Below are positions 1 through 8,330 of a stretch of DNA of 12,500 nt, piece by piece. This stretch comes from Actinidia chinensis. Its lineage: Eukaryota; Streptophyta; Magnoliopsida; Ericales; Actinidiaceae. The stretch spans positions 11,399,599 to 11,412,098 of the forward strand of contig CM018905.1 in NCBI GenBank assembly GCA_009663005.1, given 5' to 3'. The notes under the pieces were generated by a model that was given only the letters and a program-made list of their open reading frames with translations, searched no databases and was not told the DNA's origin. Made by a program: the position numbers and the translations under genes. Each line of letters starts with the position of its first letter. Position 1 is the first letter of the stretch.

Positions 1-221
1 CAGAAATATAAATTGCCGATTCAAATAGGGCGGGGGAGACGCCAAGCACTAAGCTCCTGCCTTGCGTGAAAAGAGCTCCCCGAATCTAGTAAAACTCAAC
101 AAGAATCGAGAAGGGGGAGGAGGCCCTCGCAGAAGTAACCACGTCAGAGCACGAGATAATTCCACGGCTCAACAAAAGATTCGAGAGTTGGACTTCCCGG
201 CTCGAACTCCATCAACAACCG
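1..221 (+). repeat. Possible end of the 5' LTR (R/U5 part)
   Basis: The stretch ends with GTTGG, then GGCTCG and CAACAACC just before TGGC at 222. The right-hand LTR ends in a similar order: GTTGG, GCTCGCGCCC, CAACAAAACA, then TGG at 12404. The resemblance is loose and by eye, with differing spacings, and the rest of 1-180 does not align clearly to the right LTR. The position just upstream of the gag remnant is what would be expected for a 5' LTR. No TG start is visible inside the window. A 66-codon open frame at 62-262 has no recognisable product and is not treated as a gene. Confidence 0.3.
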
Positions 222-250
222 TGGCAGTTTCACGCAGTAACTGTGGACAT
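222..250 (+). other. Weak primer-binding-site-like sequence
   Basis: TGGC at 222-225 and CTGTGGAC at 241-248 recall the TGGCGCC...CTGTGGGAA pattern commonly found right after the 5' LTR in plant gypsy elements, where TGGCGCC pairs with the 3' end of a tRNA. The middle is expanded and mismatched. Position fits between a possible LTR end and gag. This may be chance. Confidence 0.2.
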
Positions 251-559
251 CTTCCTAACTAAATTAACTACATCCTGAGCCTTGATAGCCTCTGTTCTGC
301 GAAAAGCACGAGCGTGGGGGTGATCCTGTGCGTCATGCTTCCCCTCTCCATTATGACGCACAGATGATCGCGCTGCGATGGTCTCTTGACCTAGGGCTCT
401 ACTCTCGCCGCCTGCATCTGCACCTTAGCGGCTCTATTCTCGTGCCGCCTCCTTGCCTTTAGCAGCACCTCTGCCTCTCACGGTGAACTGTACAAGTCCC
501 CCCCTCATTCGCCCTGTTCGGTTTCTGTTTCCTGCTCTGTGTAGGGTCTGGGGTGCGTG
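251..559. other. Leader between LTR end and gag, no clear gene
   Basis: No coding segment can be recognised with confidence. It should hold the element's untranslated leader and perhaps the poorly conserved start of gag. An 11-bp perfect inverted repeat lies at 326-363. A pyrimidine-rich stretch occupies roughly 405-540. An open frame begins at 453 and its far part (from about 585) may run into the gag remnant, but its beginning has no recognisable motif. Confidence 0.4.
326..363. repeat. Perfect 11-bp inverted repeat
   Basis: CTGTGCGTCAT at 326-336 is the exact reverse complement of ATGACGCACAG at 353-363, with a 16-base spacer. As RNA it could form a stem-loop. As DNA each arm contains TGACGC, which resembles the TGACG core bound by plant bZIP factors. 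It lies in the leader just before gag, where retroelements often carry structured RNA, but no function can be claimed from sequence alone. Confidence 0.7.
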
Positions 560-1690
560 GGGGGATATTGAGGGCTCTGGATTTCATCAAAGTTCAAAAG
601 CTCCTTCCCCGCCCAGCTCGTATTTAATGGAGGAAAAACATATTCCGATGACCCAACCTGGACTTCGTACAAGAATCTGATGTCGCTCCAAGTTGCTCGG
701 ACGAGGTTATTTCAAAGCGTTCCTCCGCCATCTTTGAAGGGACCTCCGCCAGGTCATGGTTTCAAAACTGTCGCCAAGGACCATTGATTCCTTTGCGATC
801 TCAGTCCGAGATCTTCTTCGTCGCCAAATTTCATGAGCTGTGCAGAAAATTGCGCAAAAGAATGCTCTCTCACTTTTCACCATTCATCAGAAAGAGTACA
901 TGTAGTAGCTGAAAGACTTCGTCGAAGTTACGATTGCAAATCAGCTAGTTTAGAAGTCGAGGATCCCAGCGACAAAGTAATGAATCATGGCTATTATGGA
1001 AGACTCCGACCTGACCGCCTCTGTTGCGACTGTCCCTCTCCAAAAACGTTCGCTAAACTTTAATCCGCCTCGCCAGAGCACGCCGAGAGTATAGGCTTGC
1101 GCCGCAGAGGAGTTGGCGAGGCCAAACGAGGCGACGAATGGTTAAGGACTGATGTTTCAGTATATATTGATGGCGATTGGGATACGACTGATACGAGGCG
1201 ACTGATACAGGAGAACTATGTACAAGAGCCGGACCGAGATCCCAAAACGATCCAATGATAGACGCCTCGCGACTGCAACCCCCCCTCGCCGACCCTAGTT
1301 TACTCTTCCACCACTGCTCAAGCAACGCCCCTGTTGCCCCAAGTACTCTCAGAAATTAAAGCACGAAGCGTTTTGTCAAATGGCCCGGAAAGATCAACCT
1401 GACCCCCGAGAGGAACAGGAACAATATTGTGATTTCACCTGGACGACCGACACAATATGAGACTGTTTTCAACTGAAAGAACAAATTGCCGACCTCATAA
1501 AGAGGGGTTACCTGAGAGTATGTAGCCGCTCGCCTACCACCCCATCCCCCCCGAAAGAAGATACCGGCGACACAGACCAACCTGCGGGGATTACCACCAA
1601 TCCATGGAGGTTTCGATCGTGCGGTTTATTCACTTCATCCAAGAAAAGACATCCAGAAGTGCCCATAAGAACCGGCCGTATGAGAAGTTA
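560..1690 (+). pseudogene. gag: gag remnant (capsid and nucleocapsid-like part)
   Basis: Gag forms the particle that packages element RNA in the cytoplasm. Frame-hopping translation gives the plant gypsy gag order. DDPTWTSYKNLMSLQ followed by FQSVPPPSLKG (about 645-740) corresponds to the usual 'D.....Y...M.LQ...LCRAFP.SLKG' region. SARSWFQNCRQG (about 748-785) matches the 'AR.WF..LP.GSI.SF' part. LFTIHQKE (about 870-895) matches 'LL...Q...ESL'. NHGYYGRLRPDRL (about 980-1020) matches the 'F..GL.P..L' part, followed by a 'P.T.AEL..RAQKY.NAEE'-like stretch. The C-terminal end is clearest: QYCDF at 1422, then [18 protein letters not shown] ending at 1515, in one frame with a single stop (TGA, 1458-1460). 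The expected His of the HGHDTEDC knuckle is not visible. At least four frame changes and several stops make it nonfunctional. The start codon is not identifiable. Confidence 0.8.
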
Positions 1691-1744
1691 CACCTCTCAT
1701 CATTTTGTTTGCTTATCAAACACACTATCCCGTCAGCAAATGAT

Positions 1745-2210
1745 TAACTTGGAGGCTTGCTCTACCCCACGACACGATGCCTTTGGGTCGTTCCTCGAGC
1801 CGTCATTGCCAATTCAACGTCCGGAGGATTTTGATCGACAATGGGAGTTCGGGCAGAATCTTGTTCATCTCGGCATTGAAAAATGAAGATTGGGCTGGAC
1901 AGCTGGCACCATTTTCATATGACCCCCCTGATCGTATTTGAAGGAAATACGACGGCAGCACCCTTGGGATGATCACTGGTCCAATAACCCTCGTGGGCGA
2001 ACCCACACCAGACCACAAGTGGCAGGATTTGATTGTGGTAGACTGCCCCTCGCCTTATAATGCCAGCCATCCTTGGGCGCACTTGGGAGGAATCAAGGCG
2101 ATCACCTCGACTTATCCACCTGAAGCTAAAGTTTTCCACTCCAACGGGGATTGGCGAGATAAAGGTCGATCAGTACGTGGCCAAGCCAAATGCTTCATTC
2201 TCCGGCCATG
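1745..2210 (+). pseudogene. Aspartic protease remnant
   Basis: The retropepsin-type protease cuts Gag-Pol into mature proteins. [11 protein letters not shown] (about 1750-1782) matches the 'L.GV.TPHDDALV' segment upstream of the active site. The frame then changes and [16 protein letters not shown] follows, with the catalytic Asp codon GAC at 1837-1839 and the DNGSS motif at 1837-1851, intact. Further on, GMITGPITLVGEP and LIVVDCPSPYNA (about 1969-2065) are in one frame. AILGRTW and HLKLKFSTPTGIGEI (2063-2160) are in the next frame, ending with DQYVAKPNA near 2195. These match the plant gypsy order 'G.I.LP...G......FLVVD.PS.YNAILGRP.L...KA..STYHLK.KFPT..G.GE'. Only a few frameshifts separate the pieces, so this is among the better preserved domains. 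It is broken as written. Confidence 0.87.
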
Positions 2211-2364
2211 AGGGTCGAAACCTCTTCAGTTTCGTCCCCACCCAATAGCCAATTACAGAACATGGGTGACGACATCAGAGGTAACTTAGAATGAAATGGA
2301 ACAACTCACCCTAGCAGAGCTCCAGGAAACGCAATAACACCAAGCCCTTTAAAGAGATCGTCCC
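2211..2364 (+). other. Linker between protease and reverse transcriptase, poorly preserved
   Basis: In related elements this stretch encodes a short variable linker. Here no motif can be identified and stops occur in all plus frames. The recognisable coding signal resumes at about 2374. Confidence 0.5.
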
Positions 2365-2885
2365 CATTTCATACATCCGATTATCCTGATCGCCATATCA
2401 TGATTGGACGAGAAACTTACCATGAGCTTCTTTTTCAACTTGGGGGGGGGGGGGGGGGGGATAAACTTCTGAAGACAACTCCGACGTATTTTGCCGTGTC
2501 GCAAGAGAGTTCCTGGGCAAGATCCTGAGATCGCCATGCACAAATTGTTCAGACCGACCCCGAAGCATTCTCCAGTCTCCAAAACCGAAGGAAGTTCGCC
2601 CCTGACTGCCTAAAAGTCCATCTGAAGACGAAGTAGATAACTCCCCATCAGAGCTAACGTCGTCCGAGTAGTGCCCCCTATCCGGATTGGCTCGCCATGG
2701 TCGTAGTCGCCCCCAAAAAGGGGGAAAGTGGAGGGTTGTGTGTAGATTGTTCATTCACCGACCTCACAAGACTTGCCCAAGGACATTTTTTCCCTTGCCA
2801 AAATAGACTTAATAGTCGACGCCACCTCGGTCCAAACACGAGCTCCTAAGTTTTATGGACGCCTTTTCGGGATATCACCAATAAA
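2365..2885 (+). pseudogene. Reverse transcriptase remnant, N-terminal half
   Basis: Reverse transcriptase copies element RNA into DNA. HPDYPDRHIMIGRETYHELL begins at 2374 and leads into LFQL at 2441, matching the 'P....IG..L.......L..FL' leader. After a G19 run, coding resumes with AVSQES at about 2494-2512. YPDWLAMVVVAPKKG at 2679-2723 is clear. FTDLTRLAQGHFFPLPKIDL follows at about 2752, where the usual sequence is 'FTDLN.ACPKD.FPLP.ID', then VDATS. LSFMDAFSGYHQ at 2846-2881 is the motif containing the first catalytic Asp of the RT palm. The next residues (expected IKM) are overtaken by the G-rich block at 2886. Several one- or two-base frame changes and stops are present. Confidence 0.9.
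2442..2460 (+). repeat. G19 homopolymer inside RT coding remnant
   Basis: Nineteen consecutive G residues lie between the LFQL codons and a stretch that continues the RT leader (an IN-L-like segment, then SDVFA-like and AVSQES). Removing the run leaves the expected spacing of the family, so it looks like a clean insertion or expansion rather than replacement. Its length may be unreliable, since long homopolymers are hard to sequence. Confidence 0.9.
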
Positions 2886-3796
2886 GAGGGGGGGGGGGGA
2901 GGGGGGGAGGAAGGGGGGGGGGGGGGGGTGGGGTAGGGGGAGGTCCGGCGAGGTTAACGGTGGGAGGGGGGGGGGGTGGGGGGGTGGGGGGGGAGGGGGA
3001 GGGGAGGGAGGTGGGGGGGGGGGTGATGGGGGGGGGGGGAGTGTGGGATGGGGGGGGGTAGGGTGGGAGAGGAGTATGGGGATGGGGGGGGTGGAGGTGG
3101 GGGGAAGGGGGGGGGGGAGGGGGGGTTGGGTAAGGCGGGGGTGAGGGTGGGGGGGTGGGGGGGGTGGGGGGCGAGGGTGGGGGGGGGGGCGGGGGGGGGG
3201 GGGGGGGGGGGGGGTGGGAGGGGGGGGAGGGGGGGGGGGCGAGGGGGGGGGGGGGGGGGGGGGGGAACAAGGTAGGGGTGGGGGGAGGAAGGGGGGCGGG
3301 GGGGGGGGGTGGTGAGGTGGTGGGGGGGGGAAGGGGGGGGATGTGGGGGGGTGGGGGAGGGGAGGGGGAGGAGGGGGTTCATGGGGGGAGGGGGGCTCAA
3401 GGAGAAAAAAAGAAAAAAGATTGGCGGTGTGTGAAAGTGGGGCGTGTTGTCGGTGGGGGTTTGGGGGGGGGAGGGGTTGGGAGGCTGGAGGGGCGGCGGG
3501 GGTGGGGAGGAGTGGGGTGGTAGAGGGCGGGGGGGGGGGGCGGGGCGAGGGGGAATATGGGGGTGGGGGGGGATGGGGGGGTGGGGAGGAGGGGGGGGGC
3601 CGGGGGGGGGAAGGGGGCGTATGGGTGAGGTGGGGGGGGGGGTAGGATTTGGGCGAGAGAGGCAAGAACGGGGGGACAAGGAGGGGGGGGGGGCCGTGGG
3701 GAGGGGGGGGGGGGGGTGGGCTGCGGGGGGGGGGTAGAGAGGGATCGGGGTGGGGATGTTTGAGGGGGGAGAGGGGGAGGGAGGGTGGCCGGAAGG
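2886..3796 (+). repeat. G-rich low-complexity block, about 0.9 kb
   Basis: About 900 bases of nearly uninterrupted G on the plus strand, broken by single T, A or short GA and GT interruptions, with rare C. A small purine island with A runs lies near 3400-3420. There is no fixed repeat unit, so it is not a classic microsatellite, and it lacks a telomere-like unit. Both strands give long open frames of polyglycine or polyproline that are composition artefacts. It starts immediately after the GYHQ codons of RT. It is either a real purine-strand expansion able to form G-quadruplexes or an assembly or sequencing artefact. Confidence 0.9.
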
Positions 3797-4081
3797 TCTC
3801 TGATGTCTCTCATTGCTCCTCATCGTTTTCGCGTGACACATCCCTTCCGTCCTTTGTTCTCTCGGCTATCGTCTCTTATCGCTTTTATTTCTTTTATACT
3901 TTCTCCTTCCTCTCGTGGTGCTCTCTCCGCTCTAACCTCTGTGCTTTATGCATTTTTCGTGCTTTCGTTTCGTCGTCTTCTCCTTTACGTCCTGATCCTC
4001 CTCCCTTTCCCTCATTTATCCTCCGCCGGGCCCCGCCGCGTCCGGCTCCTTGCCTCTGTCTCTCCTGGGAGGCCCTCCCCT
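3797..4081 (+). other. Pyrimidine-rich stretch following the G-rich block
   Basis: The plus strand switches from G-rich to T/C-rich at about 3797 and stays so until 4081, where RT coding resumes with DIENTSF-like codons. There is no recognisable gene; the open frames through it are serine-, leucine- and phenylalanine-rich, as composition predicts. Together with the G-rich block it forms one insertion of about 1.2 kb placed between two adjacent RT motifs. Confidence 0.75.
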
Positions 4082-4565
4082 GACATTGAAAATACCTCTT
4101 TTAATCACAGACGGGGTTATATTGTTACGAGTCTATGGCCATTCGGATTTAAAAATGCTGGGGCGTACCGAGGTTAGTCAATAGGGATTCAAGGAACAAA
4201 TCGGAATACCCGGGAAGTATATATAGATGATATGCTGGGTTACAAGCCGTCCGATCGTCCGAGACCACATCGCCCCCCTTGAATACGCATTCAACCATCC
4301 TTCGTCGTCCATCGGATGATGTTAAATCCCTCAACTGCATATTGGGAGTGTCGTTTGGGAAATTTTTTAGGATTGTCCTGGTCACTAAACGTGGACTCGA
4401 AGTAAACCCCGGATCAGATCCAAGCCCTAATCACGATGCAGTTCGCCCAGAAGTATCCCGAGAATTACAGCAAGCTGACTGGGCGAGTAGCCGCCCTCAA
4501 CATTTGTCTCCAAGTCTGCGTCCAAATGCCTCCCCTTCTTCAAAATCCTAAGGAACAGCCAGGGC
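4082..4565 (+). pseudogene. Reverse transcriptase remnant, C-terminal half with YIDD box
   Basis: Coding resumes with ENTSF (about 4087-4101), the 'E.T.F.T..G.Y.Y..MPFGL.NAGATYQ' region. PFGFKNAG lies at 4139-4162. EVYIDDML is in frame at 4214-4237; YIDD (4220-4231) holds the second and third catalytic Asp codons and is intact. ILGVSFGKFFRIVLVTKRGL (about 4339-4398) matches 'C.FGV..GKFLGF.V..RGIE.NP'. KLTGRVAALN at 4472-4501 is a near-perfect copy of the family's thumb-to-connection motif. Compared with relatives, only a few codons appear to be missing between GYHQ (2881) and this segment, so the long block between them was inserted rather than substituted. Frame changes persist throughout. 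Confidence 0.9.
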
Positions 4566-5060
4566 TTTCATGAATGAAGAATCTAAAAATGCGTTCCAAC
4601 AGCTGAAGAGTACCTCCGGTCCCCGCCCTTTAACTCACAGTCCCCTCACCGGCGAGGACTTACGTATATTTGTCCTTCTCGCCCACCGCGGGAGTGCCGT
4701 GGCTCATCCAAAGAGAAGAAGATCAGGTCCAAAGGCCAATTTACTTTACTACGTTCTAAGTCCTTATTGGGAGCAGAACCCAGATATCCAAGATCGAAAA
4801 ACTCGCCTACCGCCCTAAATGACGCCGCCAGGAACTTCTTCATTACTTTTCAGCCCATCCCATCATAGTGTCTGACGGATCAGTCCATGAAGCTATTCCT
4901 TCAGCGACCAGATGTGTCCAGGTCGACTCCTCAAATTTTCCCGTCAAGAAGAAATGGCTGGAAAAGAGCTAAGTGAATCCACATTAATACAGCCAAGGAC
5001 GGCAATAAAAGGCCATGCTCCTGGCTGATTTCATTGGTCGAATCCACCCATGATGGACAC
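4566..5060 (+). pseudogene. RT connection / tether region remnant
   Basis: MNEESKNAFQQLK (4570-4608) matches the 'W..E...AF..LK..L...P.L' start of the connection region in gypsy pol. ThrGlyGluAsp-containing LTGEDLRIFVLLAHRGSAV follows at about 4642-4698, where the family has 'L..P..GE.L.LYLA.S..AVS'. A YYV codon group near 4750 matches 'P.YYVS..L'. A frame change then gives a HYFSAHPI-like segment near 4840-4862, matching 'YFQAHPI.V.T'. MLLADFIG at 5015-5038 corresponds to the 'ALADFI.E' motif that links to RNase H. These landmarks are in the expected order and spacing but not in one frame. Confidence 0.82.
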
Positions 5061-5560
5061 TCAAACCTTAAATGGTCCCTTCCTGAAGCGAGAATTCCTA
5101 CGAAACAACCTCAGAAAAAAACCTCACCATTGGATTTGTTCGTGATGGCTCTTCTAACCAGCACGGCTGGCGGGTCAGGCTCGTCCTCTCGCGAGCTCCG
5201 TCAGGCGAACAAATGGAATACGCCATAAGAATGGAGTTTAAAGCCCTAACAATGAATGCCGAATACGAGGCCCTCCTCGCCGTATTAAGGGTAGCAACAT
5301 AGTTGGGAGCACAATCTTTGGAAGTTTTCATGACTCGCCTCTGGTGGTAAACCAAGTCCAAGGAGACTACCTCGCCAAGGAACGCTAGAATGATAGCCTC
5401 ATTAGGTGAATGAAGGCTGTATCCGCCAAAGATTCAAGGATTTCAAGATTCATTAGATTTCGCCGAGAAGATAATAAACGGAGATGCACTTAGCTAATCT
5501 GCGTCACTTTTGAGTTTAATTTCTGACAGGTGCATACCTCCCTGAATTTTCTAAAACCAG
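5061..5560 (+). pseudogene. RNase H domain remnant
   Basis: RNase H removes the RNA strand after reverse transcription. In one frame, GFVRDGSSNQHGW starts at 5132, with the first catalytic Asp codon GAT at 5144-5146. MEYAIRMEFKALTMNAEYEA and LLAVLRVAT follow (5213-5301), containing the catalytic Glu in the AEYEALL helix. After a stop and frame change, HDSPLVVNQVQGDYLAK carries the third acidic residue (GAC, 5332-5334), where relatives read 'SDSQLVVNQ..G.Y.AKD'. Past 5390, a PREDNK-like and ADALANL-like tail (about 5455-5500) and an ISDRCIPP-like stretch (about 5520-5545) can be traced across frames. All catalytic landmarks remain visible, but the frame is broken at least three times. Confidence 0.88.
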
Positions 5561-5599
5561 CCAAGCATTGGAGCGCCAACCAAGTCCTCCAAACGAAGA

Positions 5600-6826
5600 A
5601 AATCAACATGATCGACGAGGATTATCGCCTATCGTCCAAGATGGATGTTGCCATAAGATAAGCACCAAGCTCGCCGTCTCCAATACAGATCCGCTAGGTT
5701 CTGCATTTTTAATGGCTTGCTGTACAAGATGGCTTTTTACAGGACCACTCTTGAAATGTCGTCCGATCAGAAGAGGAGAGTACTTCTAACGATAAATACA
5801 GAAGTGCATAGCGGGAAATCACTCCGGAGCAAGGTCACTGGCGAAGACAACTAATTCGCCAAGGATATTTTTGGCCGACCATGAGAACGAGACATGGCCG
5901 ACAAGCATATATCAAGAGATGCGACAAATGCCAATAGGTTTGCCCCCCCGTTTAATCCGTCTCCCTCATACCGAGATGGGTACTCGATGTCAAGCCCGTG
6001 TCCGCAAGCTTCCTCTGTCAAAGGAATTTTTTTTAATCGTCGCCATAAATTATTTCACTAAATGGATATAAGCTCAGCCCCTGTGCCCCGGCCCCAAGAT
6101 TACCTGAGAAAAATACCCGGGACTTCGTATGGAAGCACCTTGTTTGCAGATTCGTAGTCCCAAAGGTTATCATCCTCGGACAACGCAAGACAGTTCGAAA
6201 CATAGGTTCGATTATTCCTGTTCGATCTCGCCATCTCCCATCATTTCTCCCTCCGCCCGGTCATCCTCAAGCTAATGGGCAGGTTGGAGATAACCACTAT
6301 CGTACCTCCTCAGGATTTAAAGGCGAGGTTGGACGCGTCAAAAAGCGAGGGGGCGGAAAACTACCAAGCATCCTTTGGGCTTATCATACTACTAGCCGAT
6401 CCTACGGGCGAACTCCATTTCCCTGGTCTTCACCGAATCAGTCATCCGTGAAATAGGTATGCCGATCTTCAGGGTTTCCGAATTTCGACAAGAACTTAAT
6501 GAGGCCGATCTCAGAGTCCAACGGGACCTCCTTGAAGAGAAAAAAGAGAGCGCCGAGCTAACGTTCAGCGTCCTACAAATACCCAGTCGCCAAGTACTAC
6601 AATCAAAGAGTTAGTGCTACCGTTCTTTCCTTCCGGGCGATCGTGTTCTGCGGAAAAAGTACCCTGTCAATAAAGACCAAATACCTGAAAGCTCGTCCCC
6701 AACAACGTGGGAAGGTCCTTACAGTCCATCCAAAGTCTCCCGACCGGTGGACTTTATTGGTTTAGAAGACCCGACGAAAAGCACTTTCCATCCTGGAATG
6801 CAGCTTTGAAACAGTACTATCAGTAA
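5600..6826 (+). pseudogene. Integrase remnant (zinc-binding, catalytic core, C-terminus)
   Basis: Integrase inserts the cDNA into the genome. ARRLQYRSARFCIFNGLLY-like codons (about 5660-5725) match the stretch before the zinc-binding domain. GNHSGARSLA (5814-5843) holds the second zinc His, and KRCDKCQ holds the Cys pair (TGC at 5920-5922 and 5929-5931). Core: WVLDVKPV (Asp GAT, 5986-5988) matches 'WG.DIVGP', and FLIVAINYFTKWI (about 6031-6071) follows. DNARQFE has the second Asp at 6179-6181. PQANGQV (6265-6285) precedes the expected catalytic Glu: one frame reads Gly there, while the frame that continues with LKARLDASKS has GAG at 6287-6289, so a one-base change may explain it. C-terminus: TPFSLVF-like and LLEEKKESAELT codons, KYYNQRV, then WEGPY at 6708-6722. 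The chain ends WNAALKQYYQ with stop TAA at 6824-6826, where relatives also stop. Confidence 0.92.
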
Positions 6827-7013
6827 GGTCATGAGAACCCATTCGCCATCGCGCCCTAAATAAGTTTATTATTAGGATTTGTTTTACGATTCGCATGTTA
6901 GATCGCGTTTATACGAAGATTGCTTCGCCATTGTTTATGTTGCGGCTATATTATTATCCCCCGTTCTATGGTCGCCATTACTTCATGATCGCCTATATCA
7001 ATTCCGCCATATG

Positions 7014-7113
7014 GAGATCGCCATTTAAAGAAAAATCCGCCAATCGTGAGATCCCATTTAAAAGAAACTCGCCAATATTGAGATCGCCATTTAAGAAAAA
7101 TGATATCGCCAAT
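7014..7113 (+). repeat. Three degenerate tandem repeats, period about 33 bp
   Basis: Copies start GAGATC at 7014, 7048 and 7080 (spacings 34 and 32). Each runs GAGATCGCCATTTAA, then A/G-rich GAAAAA, and ends in CGCCAAT followed by three spacer bases. The second lacks a G in GATCGCC. A fourth diverged start, GAGATCGCCCATT, lies at 7127. The copies differ by small indels. Confidence 0.8.
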
Positions 7114-7273
7114 TCAGAACGAAAATGAGATCGCCCATTGTTGAAATTGCCATTTATTAATGCCACATTATGGAGACCCCCCTTGGTCGGCCATTACTTA
7201 GTGGTCGCCATTAACATCCAAACAAACGAACGGGGACAAAGATTTTTCATTCATATGGAAAAAATTACATATT

Positions 7274-7286
7274 AAAAAAAAAAAAA
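7274..7286 (+). repeat. A13 homopolymer
   Basis: Thirteen A residues lie immediately before the stop codon (TAA read on the minus strand, 7290-7288) of the antisense ORF remnant. On the minus strand it is a T run just after that gene's stop. It may be chance low complexity or part of a 3'-end signal; neither can be shown. Confidence 0.85.
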
Positions 7287-8274
7287 TTTAGACATTGGGA
7301 GCACTCCTCAACTCCTGCAACAGGATCTTCTCCTTCCTTTCATCGCCTCCTCTTCCTGACTCGCCTTCCTCTCCTTCCTCGCGAAAAACTTGGTCCATCG
7401 CCATATTCGTCACGTCAAACGCCGAGGTTTGGGAATGATGATGATCTGCCTCTTGCAACTCAAAAGCCCTCGCTGAAGTACGTCGCAAGCGAATCTTAAC
7501 CGCTGCCTTGATTTCTCCCGAGCTTTGAAGTCCTTAATAGCTAGCTCCTTGGTCCCCTCTCCAGTTTATTTGTTAGTTCCGCCACAGTGGCCTTCAGATC
7601 GTCCACCTCGTTGCCGGCTTTGATCCTCTCGCTAAAGCTCAGGCCAGCTTACTCTCCGCTTTAAGGGCTCAATTTTGAACTTTTACCATTCCAGCTTCGC
7701 AATCTTGCGCGAGCCATTTGGAAGTTTACGTTCGTGGATATATCCTGGCTGGGAGGGCAGAGAGAAGCAAACACACCACTGCCAAGATAGCATCTCATAT
7801 TTATCAAACGAAGCAACGCCAAGATTTTCAACAAGTTACCACATACCTGGCCAAGTCAATGAAAGGATTTGGTGCAATTCATTCTCGTAATTGGTCACCT
7901 CTTTCTTGTCAGAGCCGGAATCACCCCGTGGCAGCCTCTGAGCCACTGAAGCATCCGACATAGACTCTTATCCTATTTCGCCACCAGGGAAGAGTCCCCC
8001 CCGCCTCAGCAGCAAACGCCCTCTAGCTTGATCGCCCCTCGGTTAGATTTGAATTTTTAGGCTGCGGGGCGCACTGCTTTCCTTTCCCTTCGACGAGTCC
8101 ATCTCGCACATTTCGATTAAAGGTCGCCTTCGCCGCGTACGTTTCTTTTCTCCGGCGGATAGTCCCTCCTTTAGTGTGATGCTTGGCTGTCTTCTCTTCG
8201 AGCCTTCTCGGCCTGTGGCCCCTTGCCCTCGGTTTTTTGGCCCACAGCGGGGCACCAGCCTCAGAGCAACATAG

Positions 8275-8330
8275 CTGCAATGAAGATGTCAGATAAGGAC
8301 AAAATAGTAAACATTGGTTCTAGAATATAC
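8275..8330 (-). other. Candidate 56-nt intron in the antisense ORF
   Basis: On the minus strand GATG is followed by GTATATTCT at 8330, a T-rich interior including TTTACTATTTTGTCC, and CATTGCAG ending at 8275. This resembles a plant intron with donor, pyrimidine-rich 3' side and CAG acceptor. At 56 nt it is at or below the usual minimum plant intron size, so it may be decayed or a chance match. Confidence 0.35.

Larger units (their letters stand above)
6827..7287 (+). other. Noncoding region after pol, rich in TCGCCATT words
   Basis: No coding signal on either strand. It is AT-rich relative to its neighbours and studded with TCGCCAT or TCGCCAA words. Besides the tandem repeats at 7014-7113, GCCATTACTT near 6974 recurs near 7191, each followed by a TCGCC. 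Regions downstream of pol in Tat-lineage elements are known to vary strongly and to contain tandem repeats. It separates the pol stop from the stop of the antisense ORF, so the two genes converge here. Confidence 0.75.

Noticed and set aside
2398..2754. 118-codon minus-strand open frame
   Set aside because: It is antisense to clear reverse transcriptase codons (YPDWLA...PKKG) and has no recognisable domain.
2886..3796. Telomere-like or classic microsatellite array
   Set aside because: No fixed unit such as TTTAGGG and no constant period; interruptions in the G runs are irregular.
2853..3841. Long minus-strand open frames of 270-295 codons, proline-rich, and plus-strand glycine-rich frames
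   Set aside because: They follow directly from the G-rich composition, which contains few possible stop codons. All overlapping frames are open at once and none has a start context or non-repetitive domain.
6286..6288. Loss of the catalytic Glu of integrase (Gly codon)
   Set aside because: A GAG codon is present one base away, in the frame that continues with the conserved LKARLDASK segment. The apparent change is better explained by a frame shift than by a substitution.
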